A DNA stretch of 64,000 nt from Trichlorobacter thiogenes (GTDB taxonomy: Bacteria; Desulfobacterota; Desulfuromonadia; Geobacterales; Pseudopelobacteraceae), in the NCBI RefSeq assembly GCF_900167465.1, contig NZ_FUWR01000010.1, forward strand, positions 1-64,000. The letters run 5' to 3'. The stretch's first letter is position 1. Each line of letters opens with the position of its first letter. Below, piece after piece: positions 51,784 to 60,799 of the stretch. Both the position numbers and the translations under genes were made by a program. Under the pieces are notes generated by a model. The model made no database searches. It was given only the letters and a program-made list of their open reading frames with translations, and was not told the origin of the DNA.

Positions 51784-52128
51784 CTATAGCAGTCGCCTGT
51801 AGTCGCAGTGCAACGCCTCAGCAAGTCGCTTGGCACTGACAACGCCAATAATGCGCTTGCCGTTCTCCATTTCGCTGATGTGCCGCTGGGGAATGCCGGT
51901 TACTTCGGCAAGCCGTGTCTGGGTCATGGCCTCCCGGTGCCGAAATCCTGAAAGGGTTGTACCTGCCACATTGTTTGCAAATTCGGGGAACGCTTCGCGC
52001 CAGGGAATGCTGTCATCAGCTTCCTGCAAGCCGATCTTGGCAGCAAATGCCCGCAGCTCTTGAACCTTGTTAGTCGATCCAATAAAGCGAACTGAATCAG
52101 TATGGTGCTTTTTCGTGCGTTCCAGCAT
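51784..52128 (-). CDS. XRE-type antitoxin (HigA-like)
   Basis: 114 aa. The C-terminal half is a Cro/CI helix-turn-helix (SGFRHREAMTQTRLAEVTGI, PQRHISEMENGKRIIGVVSA). The N-terminal half (FIGSTNKVQELRAFAAKIGL) is the toxin-binding part. It overlaps the toxin gene by 32 bases, toxin first, as in higBA-type modules. Confidence 0.8.
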   Translation of the reverse strand: MLERTKKHHTDSVRFIGSTNKVQELRAFAAKIGLQEADDSIPWREAFPEFANNVAGTTLSGFRHREAMTQTRLAEVTGIPQRHISEMENGKRIIGVVSAKRLAEALHCDYRRLL

Positions 52129-52375
52129 ACGTAACCTCCACCAGCTTAATCTTCCCGTCCTTTACTTCCCAGACTGCTACATAGGTTGGATTACCCTTCT
52201 TGAGGTGGCAATGATGTCTGGTGTCGGAAAGTTTCCCGTAGTTCGGCCAGTCTCCACGGACGGGGCCACCGGCTTCAATATCTCCGATCAACGCATACAG
52301 GATCTGGGATAATGTTTTCGGTAGTTTGTTTTTTTGCTTTTCTGCTGTGCGTGACAACCTGACTGTCCAGCTCAT
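52097..52375 (-). CDS. RelE/HigB-type toxin
   Basis: 92 aa. VRLSRTAEKQKNKLPKTLSQ and the strand pair HHCHLKKGNPTYVAVWEVKD, GKIKLVEVTYAGTHEKAPY fit the RelE/ParE superfamily (ribosome-dependent mRNA interferase or gyrase poison). The ending TYAGTHEKAPY is typical of the type II cytotoxic repressors. It is adjacent to the integrase gene. Confidence 0.85.
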   Translation of the reverse strand: MSWTVRLSRTAEKQKNKLPKTLSQILYALIGDIEAGGPVRGDWPNYGKLSDTRHHCHLKKGNPTYVAVWEVKDGKIKLVEVTYAGTHEKAPY

Positions 52376-52422
52376 AAAATATACCTTTCAAAAGTATAAA
52401 TCAAGTCCTTGTGTTAATCCAC

Positions 52423-53685
52423 TTACCCCGCCTGTCTAAGTGGTATCACCTTCGCCCCAGCCTTCAATCCATCCAGGTAATCAGCCCATTGCTGCATCAT
52501 CTGCCGACGATCCTTAAGAAAAGAGGTTCGATTGTAGGCCCTGCCGTTTGCATCCCTTACGGCGTGGGCCAGCTGATGTTCTATGATGTCGGGGCGGAAC
52601 CCCAGCACTTCATCAAGGATAGTTCGGGCGGTTGCCCTGAAGCCGTGGCCGGTCATTTCGCTTCCGGTGTACCCAAGTCGGCGCAGGGCTGCAGTAATTG
52701 CGTTTTCACTCATTGGTCGCAACGGTGTGCGGTGGCAGGGGAAAACATATTTGCTGTGACCAGTCAGGGGGTGAAGCTCTTTAAGAATCTGAACGCTTTG
52801 GGAGGATAGGGGGACAAGGTGAAACTGCCCCTTGCGGTCTTGCTTGGTCTGGTTCTTCAACTTCATTCTTTCAACGGGGATGTTCCATTCAGCAGCATCA
52901 AGGTCAAGCTCTGCCCACTCCATGCCTCGCAGTTCCCCTGGGCGGCAAAAGAGGGCAGGGGAAAGCTGTAAGGCGCACTTGACTACAAAACTTCCCTGAA
53001 AGCTATCTATGGCCCGTAACAGGGGGGCAACTTCTTTCGGGTCTGTTAGTGCCCCGAAGTGCTTTGCTCTTGCTGGGGGTAATGCTCCTCTTAAGTCTGC
53101 TGTGCAGTCACGATCAGCCCGCCTGCCGTGTGCAATGGCATAGCGTAACACTTGGCTGATGATCGTCTTTACCCGGTGGGCTGTTTCCAGTATCCCCCTT
53201 GATTCAATCCGTTTCAGAACCTTTAGCACGTCCGGGGCCTTAATCTCTTCAATCGGCATTGACCCGATATAGGGAAACAGCTCCCGTTCCATTCGGCTTA
53301 AGAGTTTGGTGGCATGGCCTGGAGTCCATTGGTCTTGAAAGGCTCCGTACCACTCCCTTGCTATTACTTCAAAGCTGTTGGCAGCCCTGTCTTCACCAGC
53401 CTGCTTTTGTGCCTTCTTTGCATTTGCCGGATCAGTGCCGTTTGCAACGAGCTTTCGCGCTTCTTCTTTCCGTCTCCTTGCATCTGCCAAGGATATTTCA
53501 GGATAAGAACCAAATGCAATTCGGCGTTCTTTGCCTTCAAAGCGGTATTTCATTCGCCAGAGTTTTCCGCCTGTTGTTGTAACGAGTAGATAGAGTCCGC
53601 CACCGTCAAACAGATTGTAGTCTTTGTCTTTGGGTTTGGCCTTGGAGACTTGAATATCGGAGAGGGGTACAATCCTTTTAGGCAT
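52423..53685 (-). CDS. P4-like tyrosine integrase
   Basis: 420 aa. N-terminal DUF4102 domain (YNLFDGGGLYLLVTTTGGKL, RRIAFGSYPEISLADARRRK), a core-binding domain, and the catalytic domain with Arg in LFCRPGELRGMEWAEL, HGFRATARTIL and the end HAVRDANGRAYNRTSFLKDR (Tyr in AYNR). It carries out integration and excision at the neighbouring tRNA-Met end. GGAGGAA precedes the ATG at 53685, and the longer frame to 53799 is not needed. The gene starts 114 bases from the right core repeat, as usual for tRNA-inserted elements. Confidence 0.92.
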   Translation of the reverse strand: MPKRIVPLSDIQVSKAKPKDKDYNLFDGGGLYLLVTTTGGKLWRMKYRFEGKERRIAFGSYPEISLADARRRKEEARKLVANGTDPANAKKAQKQAGEDRAANSFEVIAREWYGAFQDQWTPGHATKLLSRMERELFPYIGSMPIEEIKAPDVLKVLKRIESRGILETAHRVKTIISQVLRYAIAHGRRADRDCTADLRGALPPARAKHFGALTDPKEVAPLLRAIDSFQGSFVVKCALQLSPALFCRPGELRGMEWAELDLDAAEWNIPVERMKLKNQTKQDRKGQFHLVPLSSQSVQILKELHPLTGHSKYVFPCHRTPLRPMSENAITAALRRLGYTGSEMTGHGFRATARTILDEVLGFRPDIIEHQLAHAVRDANGRAYNRTSFLKDRRQMMQQWADYLDGLKAGAKVIPLRQAG

Positions 53686-53766
53686 GGCGCTTTCCTCCGT
53701 TTTGGGGATACCCAATTTGCTTTGGGGATATTTTACCGAAAATATATCCCCAAAAAACGTAGATTC

Positions 53767-53888
53767 AAGCATACCAATATAGACTGGTGTGGACAACATA
53801 AAAGAAAAAGCCCTTGAAAACTCAAGGGCTTTTGGTCTTGTCTGGACTGTCCCAGACTCTCTAATGGTGGCTGCTCAGGGACTCGAAC
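53767..53888. repeat. Right attachment-site copy (attR) at tRNA-Met
   Basis: Counterpart of 35489-35606. The core hairpin at 53800-53835 is the terminator behind tRNA-Met, and the similarity runs on into the 3' end of the tRNA gene. The tRNA copy on this, the integrase, side is intact. Confidence 0.7.
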
Positions 53889-53941
53889 CCCGGACCTCAC
53901 ACGTATGAAGCGTATGCTCTAGCCAGCTGAGCTAAGCAGCC
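53865..53941 (-). tRNA. tRNA-Met (CAU)
   Basis: 77 nt with encoded CCA. Acceptor GGCTGCT pairs with AGCAGCC, the D-arm has GCTC/GAGC, the anticodon loop TTCATAC gives CAU, and GGTTCGAGTC is the T-loop. Elongator tRNA-Met is the best reading; a tRNA-Ile2 (lysidine) identity cannot be wholly excluded without checking identity bases. Confidence 0.9.
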
Positions 53942-53986
53942 ATTTGAAAACGCCCCTTCGGTAGACCAAAGAGGCGGTTGTTAATT

Positions 53987-54063
<77 letters not shown>

Positions 54064-54120
54064 ACGTGAGGAATTGAACTTATAGCAGTAATCGCAAGGC
54101 GAAGTCAATATAAAAGTTTC

Positions 54121-54858
54121 TTATTCCTGATCAGGCAGCACTTTTGCTCCGCTACCTACCCGGCCGGCAATCTCGGAAGCGGCCTCTTTATCAAGATGGC
54201 GGCCGATACGGACGCGGTACCAAGTGCCTTTATCGTTAAGATTTGTTTCTGAGATAGAGGCGCTGTAGCCCTTTGCGGCAAGCTTGGCCTTGGTGTTTTC
54301 AGCCTCTTTTACGTTGGCAAAGGCAGCAACCTGCACCAGAAAGCCGGAGTTTCCAGCTTTTGTGTCTGATGGTTTGGTTGCGGCTGCAGGCGTTTGAGGC
54401 GGTTGTGGGGCAGGCGAAGCTGCCGGTTTCGGCTTCTCATTTATGCCGCTGCCAAGCACGGTCTGCTTCTGACCCTTGGGAAGACTTTCAAAGAAAGAGA
54501 GCGGCACCTGTCCCGTGGGGGCTGCCTGTTGCGCAGGCTTGCCAGCGGAGGGGATTGCGGCAGGTGGTGTTGCGGCGGCTTGTGGTGGTTGCGGTGCTGG
54601 TTGATCAGGTTGTTTTTTTGTGTCTTTCGGGTTTGATTCAAGGCTCTGCTGCTCCATCGCAGCTCTGAAGGCCTTTTTCGCAGCCTTCTGTGAAAAAAAC
54701 CAGCCGGTACCAAAACCGGTGAAAAAAATAAAGCCGGCAAGAACACACATAAAGATCAGGTTGGAAGAGGATGAGCTGTCAGTCTTGCGTGGACTGCTGC
54801 TGATACTTGAGCTGCTGGAACCAGAGGATTGGCGTGGCTCGCTATAGTCGATCCGCAT
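54121..54858 (-). CDS. SPOR domain-containing membrane protein
   Basis: 245 aa from MRIDYSEPRQSSGSSSSS: a Ser-rich cytoplasmic head, one membrane helix (LIFMCVLAGFIFFTGFGTGW), a long Pro/Ala/Gln linker, and a C-terminal SPOR domain (SGFLVQVAAFANVKEAENTK, AKLAAKGYSASISET) that binds denuded peptidoglycan at division sites. AGGAGA precedes the ATG at 54858. It lies 10 bases behind argS and is part of the same leftward unit. Confidence 0.88.
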   Translation of the reverse strand: MRIDYSEPRQSSGSSSSSISSSPRKTDSSSSSNLIFMCVLAGFIFFTGFGTGWFFSQKAAKKAFRAAMEQQSLESNPKDTKKQPDQPAPQPPQAAATPPAAIPSAGKPAQQAAPTGQVPLSFFESLPKGQKQTVLGSGINEKPKPAASPAPQPPQTPAAATKPSDTKAGNSGFLVQVAAFANVKEAENTKAKLAAKGYSASISETNLNDKGTWYRVRIGRHLDKEAASEIAGRVGSGAKVLPDQE

Positions 54859-54868
54859 GGCTGGTCTC

Positions 54869-56563
54869 CTACATCTTTTCCGGTGCTGAGACACCCAGCA
54901 GGGACAATGCATTCTGAATCACCTGTCTGGTGCGGGCCAACAGGTACAGGCGTGCAATGCTCAGGGTGGTGTCTTCAGTAACTACCTTGCTCTTATTGTA
55001 ATAGCTGTGGAACTGGCCAGCCAGTTCTGTCAGATAATAGACAATCTTGTGCGGTTCAAACTCCTGGGCGGCATCATCAATGGTTTCCGGCAGACTTTCA
55101 AGCCATTTGATCAGACGCAGTTCTTCAGGGGTTTCAAGCAGTGCAAGTATATCTGAAGCTGGTGTCTGATGGGGCAGAATAATACCCTTTTCAGCTGCGT
55201 TCTCAAAGATGCTACAGATACGAGCATGGGCATACTGGATGTAATAGACCGGGTTGTCCAGTGATTGCTGCTTGGCCAGATCAATGTCAAAAACCAGTTG
55301 GGAATCCGGCTTGCGCATGACAAAGAAGAAGCGTGTCGCATCACGCCCCACCTCATCAATCAGATCCCGCAGGGTGACATAGCTGCCTGCCCGTTTTGAA
55401 ATCTTAACCTCTTCGCCACCCCGCATGACTGTAACCATCTGGTGCAGGACATATTCCGGCCAGCCTTTGGGGATGCCTGCATCCAGAGCCTGCAGTCCAG
55501 CCCGTACCCGGGTGATGGTGCTATGGTGGTCAGCTCCCTGCTCGTTAACAACCCGCAGAAAACCACGCTGCCATTTGTCCAGGTGGTAGGCCACATCAGG
55601 CACAAAGTAGGTGTAGCCGCCGTCGGTTTTGCGCATGACCCGGTCTTTGTCGTCGCCAAAGTCGGTGGTACGCAGCCAGAGCGCCCCTTCCTGCTCGTAG
55701 GTATGGCCATTGGCAATCATTTTCTGTACTGCAGCTTCAACCTTACCGTCAGCGTAGAGGCTTGATTCAAGGAAATAGCGATCAAAGCAGACATCAAAGG
55801 CCTGCAGATCCTGATCCTGCTCCCGCCGCAGGGATGCAACTGCAAAACGTCTGATGGCATCCAGATCATCAGGATCACCACTGGCAGTAACCTGTTGATC
55901 GCCCGCAGAGACGGTTTCTTTAGCTAGATAGGCGGTGGCAACTTCCTTGATGTAGTCACCCTGGTAGCCATCTGCCGGCCAGCGTGGATCGTCGGTTTCG
56001 ATCCCAAGGCAGCGGGCCTGAACAGACAGGGCCAGGTTGCTGATCTGGGCTCCGGCATCATTGTAGTAGAATTCGCGGGTTACCTGCCAGCCGGTTGCGG
56101 ATAACAGGCGACAGAGCACATCGCCGATGGCAGCGCCGCGACCGTGGCCGATATGGAGTGGACCGGTGGGGTTGGCGCTGACAAACTCAACCTGTGCCTT
56201 ACGTCCGGCTCCGCTGTCAGTACTGCCGTAGCCTGGACCAGCCTGCGCAATCAGGGGTAGACACTGCTGCCAGGCAGACGGTGCAATAAAGAAGTTGATG
56301 AACCCCGGCCCGGCTATTTCTGCCCGATGAATCAGTCCATCAGCATCCTGGAGGTGCAGCAGTACCGTTTCAGCTACCTGGCGGGGTGACTTGCGTTCCG
56401 GTTTTGCCAGCTGCATGGCTATATTGCAGGCAAAGTCACCGTGGGCTTCCTGGGCCGGGGTGCCGATAACAACATCAGGAAAGTTTTCAGAACAGAGGGT
56501 GCCTGCAGTGCGGGCCGCTATCAGGGCCTGGGATACCAGTTCAGCAAGTTTCTGACGGATCAT
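54869..56563 (-). CDS. argS: Arginyl-tRNA synthetase
   Basis: 564 aa, the normal length. N-terminal Add-1-type domain, then the HIGH motif as [19 protein letters not shown], the segment [30 protein letters not shown] in place of KMSKS, and a DALR-type anticodon domain ending in [18 protein letters not shown]. It charges tRNA-Arg in the cytoplasm. The ATG overlaps the stop of the small Cys-rich protein gene (ATGA). Confidence 0.97.
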   Translation of the reverse strand: MIRQKLAELVSQALIAARTAGTLCSENFPDVVIGTPAQEAHGDFACNIAMQLAKPERKSPRQVAETVLLHLQDADGLIHRAEIAGPGFINFFIAPSAWQQCLPLIAQAGPGYGSTDSGAGRKAQVEFVSANPTGPLHIGHGRGAAIGDVLCRLLSATGWQVTREFYYNDAGAQISNLALSVQARCLGIETDDPRWPADGYQGDYIKEVATAYLAKETVSAGDQQVTASGDPDDLDAIRRFAVASLRREQDQDLQAFDVCFDRYFLESSLYADGKVEAAVQKMIANGHTYEQEGALWLRTTDFGDDKDRVMRKTDGGYTYFVPDVAYHLDKWQRGFLRVVNEQGADHHSTITRVRAGLQALDAGIPKGWPEYVLHQMVTVMRGGEEVKISKRAGSYVTLRDLIDEVGRDATRFFFVMRKPDSQLVFDIDLAKQQSLDNPVYYIQYAHARICSIFENAAEKGIILPHQTPASDILALLETPEELRLIKWLESLPETIDDAAQEFEPHKIVYYLTELAGQFHSYYNKSKVVTEDTTLSIARLYLLARTRQVIQNALSLLGVSAPEKM

Positions 56564-56736
56564 TGTTGAGGAGCTTCCTTGGAAGAATCGTTGGTCGTGG
56601 ATGGGGCTGCATCATCCTGGTCTTTTATGGTGATATCCCTGGAAAAATCAGGGCAACGGGCACCGCTATCCGAGACGGAAAAACGTTTTGCACAGGTTGC
56701 ACGCCAGGCACAGATAACACAATTTTGTCGCTGCAT
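56560..56736 (-). CDS. Small Cys-rich protein (58 aa)
   Basis: Starts [20 protein letters not shown] and continues [19 protein letters not shown]. Four Cys (CxxC, then C, then C) could bind a metal or an Fe-S cluster. The tail is acidic and disordered. A GTG at 56751 with GGGAG upstream is an alternative start. Squeezed between ftsB-like and argS with overlap on the argS side. Confidence 0.65.
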   Translation of the reverse strand: MQRQNCVICAWRATCAKRFSVSDSGARCPDFSRDITIKDQDDAAPSTTNDSSKEAPQQ

Positions 56737-56747
56737 AGGTTTGGGCC

Positions 56748-57047
56748 TCACTTGCTCCCGGAAGGTGGAAACTGATAGATAACTTCATTGGGGCGAACCA
56801 GCCCCAGCTCTTTGCGGGCAATCCGCTCTAGTTGGTGTCGGTCGCTGTGTAGTGCCTCTATTGACAGGCGCAGCTTCTGGTTTTCTACACGCAGATCAGC
56901 AACAGTGCGCTCAATACGCTGTTTTTCTTGTCTCATCTCGTAAATCCGTAACAGACCGCGTTCACCAAATACCGTAAAAAACAGGATAAAGGAGAGGCAG
57001 GCTGCCGGGATCAGCCAGGTGCGGCGTGTTATACGGATTCCGGTCAT
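56748..57047 (-). CDS. FtsB/DivIC-type septum formation initiator
   Basis: 99 aa: one N-terminal membrane helix (TWLIPAACLSFILFFTVFGE) and a coiled coil (YEMRQEKQRIERTVADLRVE, NQKLRLSIEALHSDRHQLER), followed by the conserved IARKELGLVRPNEVIYQF. It belongs to the divisome FtsB-FtsL-FtsQ complex. The ATG at 57047 follows AGGGGA by 4 bases. It immediately follows the sugar epimerase-type gene. Confidence 0.88.
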   Translation of the reverse strand: MTGIRITRRTWLIPAACLSFILFFTVFGERGLLRIYEMRQEKQRIERTVADLRVENQKLRLSIEALHSDRHQLERIARKELGLVRPNEVIYQFPPSGSK

Positions 57048-57048
57048 A

Positions 57049-57987
57049 TCATCCCCTGTTACAACGTGCGGCAAAGTAATCAGCCGTGGTCTTCAACCCT
57101 GTTTCCAGGTCTACGACAGGTTGCCAGCCAAGTTTTTCCTGCGCCAGGGTGATATCAGGTCTGCGTTGTTTTGGATCATCCTGGGGCAGTGGTTTGTTAA
57201 TAATCTTTGATTTTGAGCCGGTTATTGTAATGATTTTTTCAGCAAATTCAAGGATGCTGTTTTCAACCGGGTTGCCCAGGTTGACCGGCCCGATAAAGCC
57301 CTGCTCATTTTCCATCATCTTGATCATGCCGTCGATCAGGTCACTGACATAGCAGAAGGAGCGGGTCTGCCTGCCTTCACCAAAGACCGTAATGTCTTCG
57401 TTTTTGAGTGCCTGCAGCATGAAGTTGGACACCACCCGGCCATCATTTTCTGCCATGCGGGGGCCGTAGGTATTAAAGATGCGGATGATACGGATATCGA
57501 CCTTGTTCTGGCGATGGTAGTCCATCATCAGGGTTTCAGCCACCCGCTTGCCTTCATCATAGCAGCTGCGAATACCGATCGGGTTGACGTTGCCCCAGTA
57601 GTCTTCTCTCTGGGGGTGTACCTGGGGATCACCGTAGACTTCTGAGGTGGATGCCTGCAGGATGCGGGCCTTGACCCGTTTTGCCATGCCCAGCATGTTG
57701 ATCATCCCCATCACGCTGGTTTTGACGGTCTTGACCGGGTTGTACTGGTAGTGGACCGGTGAGGCAGGGCAGGCCAGATTGTAGATCCGGTCTACCTCCA
57801 GCAGGATCGGTTCGACGATGTCGTGGCGGATCAGCTCAAAGCGGTGATTGTCCATCAGATGGATGATGTTATCTTTACTGCCGGTGAAGAGGTTATCCAG
57901 GCAGATGACGTCGTTACCTTCGTTAAGCAGTCGTTCACAAAGGTGACTTCCTAAAAAACCTGCGCCGCCGGTGACTAGAATACGCAT
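57049..57987 (-). CDS. UDP-glucuronate decarboxylase-like SDR enzyme
   Basis: 312 aa. Rossmann motif [59 protein letters not shown] with the catalytic Tyr and Lys (YxxxK); and [20 protein letters not shown]. These match UXS-type extended SDRs that turn UDP-glucuronate into UDP-xylose. The UDP-glucose dehydrogenase gene lies upstream (separated by the GxxExxY gene), so the two steps of the pathway are neighbours. Confidence 0.9.
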   Translation of the reverse strand: MRILVTGGAGFLGSHLCERLLNEGNDVICLDNLFTGSKDNIIHLMDNHRFELIRHDIVEPILLEVDRIYNLACPASPVHYQYNPVKTVKTSVMGMINMLGMAKRVKARILQASTSEVYGDPQVHPQREDYWGNVNPIGIRSCYDEGKRVAETLMMDYHRQNKVDIRIIRIFNTYGPRMAENDGRVVSNFMLQALKNEDITVFGEGRQTRSFCYVSDLIDGMIKMMENEQGFIGPVNLGNPVENSILEFAEKIITITGSKSKIINKPLPQDDPKQRRPDITLAQEKLGWQPVVDLETGLKTTADYFAARCNRG

Positions 57988-58010
57988 TATAAAAATCTCC
58001 TGATAAACAG

Positions 58011-58038
58011 GGATACAAGGGATGGAAGGGATACAAAC
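58011..58038. repeat. GGGAT-rich flank of the GxxExxY gene (downstream side)
   Basis: GGATACAAGGGAT followed by GGAAGGGATACAA. The 13-mer GGATACAAGGGAT recurs at 58493-58505, on the other side of the gene, in the same orientation. Confidence 0.55.
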
Positions 58039-58056
58039 TGTTTGTGCGATAACCCT

Positions 58057-58464
58057 TCAAGTTAAAAACAAATCCCTTTTATCCTCGCTATTCCTGTTAA
58101 ATTTGTTGTCAAACCGTCTGTATTCAAGCCGTGGCATACCAAAGTTGATCAATAGTCCAACTGGCAATCCTGATGCCTTTAGGTAATTCAAGAGTTGGGC
58201 CTGGTGTTCTGGTAGCAGGTTTTTTACTGCTTTTAACTCCAGTATTACAGTTTGGTTTACAATAATGTCTGCATAAAAGCTACCAACTGGCTCATTGCGA
58301 AATGTAACTGACAACTGAAACTGCTTTTGGGCTTCAAGTCCCTTGGCTTTCAAAGCAATCAGTAACGCTTTTTCGTAGACTGATTCTACAAAGCCAGCTC
58401 CAAGCTCATTACTAACTTCAAAGCAGGCTGCAAGGATTTTATCGGTAAGTTCCTGTAGTTTCAT
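58057..58464 (-). CDS. GxxExxY family protein
   Basis: 135 aa with the name-giving motif GAGFVESVYEKAL, then FYADIIVNQTVILELKAVKN (a PD-(D/E)XK-like D...ExK core) and ALLINFGMPRLEYRRF. Members are widespread, of unknown role, and mostly found as single insertions. Here it splits the UDP-sugar gene pair and is flanked by short repeats. The ribosome site is weak. Confidence 0.85.
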   Translation of the reverse strand: MKLQELTDKILAACFEVSNELGAGFVESVYEKALLIALKAKGLEAQKQFQLSVTFRNEPVGSFYADIIVNQTVILELKAVKNLLPEHQAQLLNYLKASGLPVGLLINFGMPRLEYRRFDNKFNRNSEDKRDLFLT

Positions 58465-58492
58465 AACTTAGCAAGGAAACAGTGATTCAGTT

Positions 58493-58560
58493 GGATACAA
58501 GGGATTGAAAAAGCTTGTCTTGGTTTGTTGTCAATCCCTTTAATCCCCTTCATCCCTGTA
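58493..58560. repeat. GGGAT-rich flank of the GxxExxY gene (upstream side)
   Basis: Contains GGATACAAGGGAT (58493-58505) and then several ATCCC-type units on the opposite strand (AATCCCTTTAATCCCC, CATCCCTG; 58532-58560). Confidence 0.55.
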
Positions 58561-58582
58561 CTTTTAGTTTTTTCATCCTTGT

Positions 58583-59938
58583 TCAGTTCGCTTCACTGAT
58601 GCCGTTGCCAGCCCGTCCAAGTGGAATATAACGGATGCCGGTTTCTTTCATTCGGTTCGGCTTGTAGAGGTTGCGTCCGTCAACAATCAGCGGTTGCTTC
58701 AGAGCAGCCTTGATCCGGTCAAAGTCAGGGTTGCGGTATTCATGCCAGTCGGTAATGACAGTCAGGGCATCGGCGTTGTCCAGTATCTCGTACTGGTTGG
58801 TGCTGTATTCGATCCTATCACCGAAATGTTTTTTGGCTTCGGCCAAGGCCTCGGGGTCATGGGCACGGACGGTTGCACCGGCAGCCAGCAGGCGCTCAAT
58901 GATGGTCAGTGATGGTGCCTCACGCATATCGTCGGTGCGTGGTTTGAAGGAGAGGCCCCAGCAGGCAACAATCTTGCCGGTAAGCGGTTGTTCCTCGTCT
59001 GCAGAGCCCAGTGTCTTGATCAGTTTGTTGGCCAGGACTTCTTTCTGCAGTTCGTTAACCTCTTCCACCGCTTTTAGCAGCAGGAAGTCGTAGTTGCTTT
59101 CCTCAGCGGTGCGGATCAGTGCTTTGACATCTTTAGGGAAGCAGGAGCCACCGTAGCCAGGGCCGGGAAAGAGGAAGTCATAACCGATACGGGAGTCAGA
59201 GCCGATTCCTTCACGAACAGCAGCAACATCAGCACCCATCCGTTCACAGAGACCGGCAATCTGGTTCATGAAGGAGATCCGGGTGGCCAGCATGGCGTTG
59301 GCAGCGTATTTGGTCATTTCAGCAGAACGGATATCCATGATGATCATCCGGCTTTGCTTGCGCATGAACGGGTCGTACAGCTCTTTCATGATCTCGGCAG
59401 TGCGGACGTTGTCGGTACCTACCACCACCCGGTCAGGCTTCATGAAGTCGTCAATGGCAGCCCCTTCTTTGAGGAATTCCGGGTTGGAGACTACATCAAA
59501 TTCCAGGTGGGAACTGCGTTTTTCCAGTTCTTCCTGTACCGCCAGCCGGACCTTGTCGGCAGTGCCAACCGGTACGGTGGATTTATCAACAATGATCTTG
59601 AAGCCGTTCATATGCTGGCCAATGGTGCGGCCAACAGCCAGAACATACTGCAGATCAGCGGAGCCGTCCTCACCAGGAGGGGTGCCAACGGCTATAAACT
59701 GGATCAGGGATTGTTCTACTGCTTCAACCATGTCAGTGGTAAAGGAAAGACGGCCTTCAGACTGGTTGCGCAGGATCAGTTCCTTCAGGCCAGGTTCGTA
59801 GATCGGGATAATCCCGTTTTTCAGTCCTTCGATCTTTTTCTGATCTATATCAACGGCAATGACGGTGTTGCCGCTTTCTGCAAAACAGGCTGCAGCTACC
59901 AGACCAACATAACCAGCGCCAAATACGGATATCTTCAT
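58583..59938 (-). CDS. UDP-glucose 6-dehydrogenase
   Basis: 451 aa. NAD-binding N-terminus MKISVFGAGYVGLVAAACFA; IDKSTVPVGTADKV-type segment (IIVDKSTVPVGTADKVRLAV); VVSNPEFLKEGAAIDDFMKP; and the active-site Cys in FLFPGPGYGGSCFPKDVKAL. It makes UDP-glucuronate, the substrate of the UXS-like enzyme encoded nearby, for envelope polysaccharide. AAGGAG 7 bases before the ATG at 59938. Confidence 0.95.
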   Translation of the reverse strand: MKISVFGAGYVGLVAAACFAESGNTVIAVDIDQKKIEGLKNGIIPIYEPGLKELILRNQSEGRLSFTTDMVEAVEQSLIQFIAVGTPPGEDGSADLQYVLAVGRTIGQHMNGFKIIVDKSTVPVGTADKVRLAVQEELEKRSSHLEFDVVSNPEFLKEGAAIDDFMKPDRVVVGTDNVRTAEIMKELYDPFMRKQSRMIIMDIRSAEMTKYAANAMLATRISFMNQIAGLCERMGADVAAVREGIGSDSRIGYDFLFPGPGYGGSCFPKDVKALIRTAEESNYDFLLLKAVEEVNELQKEVLANKLIKTLGSADEEQPLTGKIVACWGLSFKPRTDDMREAPSLTIIERLLAAGATVRAHDPEALAEAKKHFGDRIEYSTNQYEILDNADALTVITDWHEYRNPDFDRIKAALKQPLIVDGRNLYKPNRMKETGIRYIPLGRAGNGISEAN

Positions 59939-59956
59939 CAAACAACTCCTTGCATG

Positions 59957-60799
59957 TTATTGTTCTTCTCTGCCCCGCAAAAGCAACGCCTGGGCATACA
60001 GTTCCCGGCGCGGTAAGCCGGTTGCGGCAGCCACCAGGGCCGCTGCTTCTTTGACGGTATGTCCCTTGGCCAGGGTGGCAGCCAGCTGTTCTTCTGTTGA
60101 CAAGCCTTCCTGAACCACGCTGTTTTCATCTGCCGGTGCTATCAGGATAACAACTTCGCCCCGCTCGCGGCCATCCTGTACCAGCTCACGGACCTGAACA
60201 GTGTTGCCCAGCAGCAGTTCTTCGTAAATTTTGGTCAGCTCCCGTGCTACTACTACCTGCCGCTCACCCAGTATGGTGTTGATATCAGCCAGGGTAGCTG
60301 CCAGACGATGTGGTGCTTCATAGAGCACCACCGTTCCATGGGCAGTTGCCAGCGAGGCCAGGAAGGAACGACGCTTACCTTCTTTATTCGGCGGAAATCC
60401 GGCAAAAGTGAAGGAATTTGTAGGTAGTCCGGCGGCTGAAAGTGCGGTTATTGCGGCACAAGGACCCGGTATCGGCACTACTTTTATCCCCTCTGCCAGA
60501 GCATCCCGAACCAACTGGTAGCCAGGATCAGAAATGCAGGGGGTTCCGGCATCAGAAATAAGCGCCACCTGTTTGCCTTCACGCAGGGTCGTAATAATTC
60601 GCTCACCTTTCAATGCCTGATTGTGATCGTAATAAGAGGTCAGGGCTGTGGTAATGCCAAAATGGGAGAGTAGTTTGCGTGAGTGCCGGGTGTCTTCGGC
60701 AGCGATCAAATCCACTTCCTGGAGAATACGGACAGCCCGGAAGGTGATATCCTCCAGATTACCGATCGGTGTAGCCACAATGTAGAGGGTTCCACTCAT
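59957..60799 (-). CDS. rsmI: 16S rRNA (cytidine1402-2'-O)-methyltransferase
   Basis: 280 aa. MSGTLYIVATPIGNLEDITF, AEDTRHSRKLLSHFGI, LISDAGTPCISDPGYQLVRD and VPIPGPCAAITALSAAGLP are the RsmI/tetrapyrrole-methylase-fold signatures. It methylates the ribose of C1402 in 16S rRNA. Its start overlaps the stop of the ATPase gene in front of it. Confidence 0.95.
   Translation of the reverse strand: MSGTLYIVATPIGNLEDITFRAVRILQEVDLIAAEDTRHSRKLLSHFGITTALTSYYDHNQALKGERIITTLREGKQVALISDAGTPCISDPGYQLVRDALAEGIKVVPIPGPCAAITALSAAGLPTNSFTFAGFPPNKEGKRRSFLASLATAHGTVVLYEAPHRLAATLADINTILGERQVVVARELTKIYEELLLGNTVQVRELVQDGRERGEVVILIAPADENSVVQEGLSTEEQLAATLAKGHTVKEAAALVAAATGLPRRELYAQALLLRGREEQ

Larger units (their letters stand above)
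35521..53835. mobile_element. Integrated phage-plasmid/satellite-like element, about 18.3 kb
   Basis: The element is bounded by the homologous cores at 35521-35556 and 53800-53835 and lies beside tRNA-Met(CAU). From the right it holds a tyrosine integrase, a RelE-type/HigA pair, a serine resolvase with res-like repeats, HicAB, an HTH repressor, an AlpA-like gene, an initiator-like gene with iterons, a DnaB-like helicase, a series of tiny genes and two large proteins. Nearly all genes except the repressor read leftward. No terminase, portal, capsid or tail gene is seen, and no relaxase or mating genes. The mixture of replication, copy-resolution and stability genes is plasmid-like; the repressor, helicase and polyvalent protein are phage-like. 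Confidence 0.75.

Noticed and set aside
53865-53941. tRNA-Ile2 (lysidine-modified CAU)
   Set aside because: The D-arm and overall sequence look closer to elongator tRNA-Met; left as a minor alternative because identity bases cannot be tested here.
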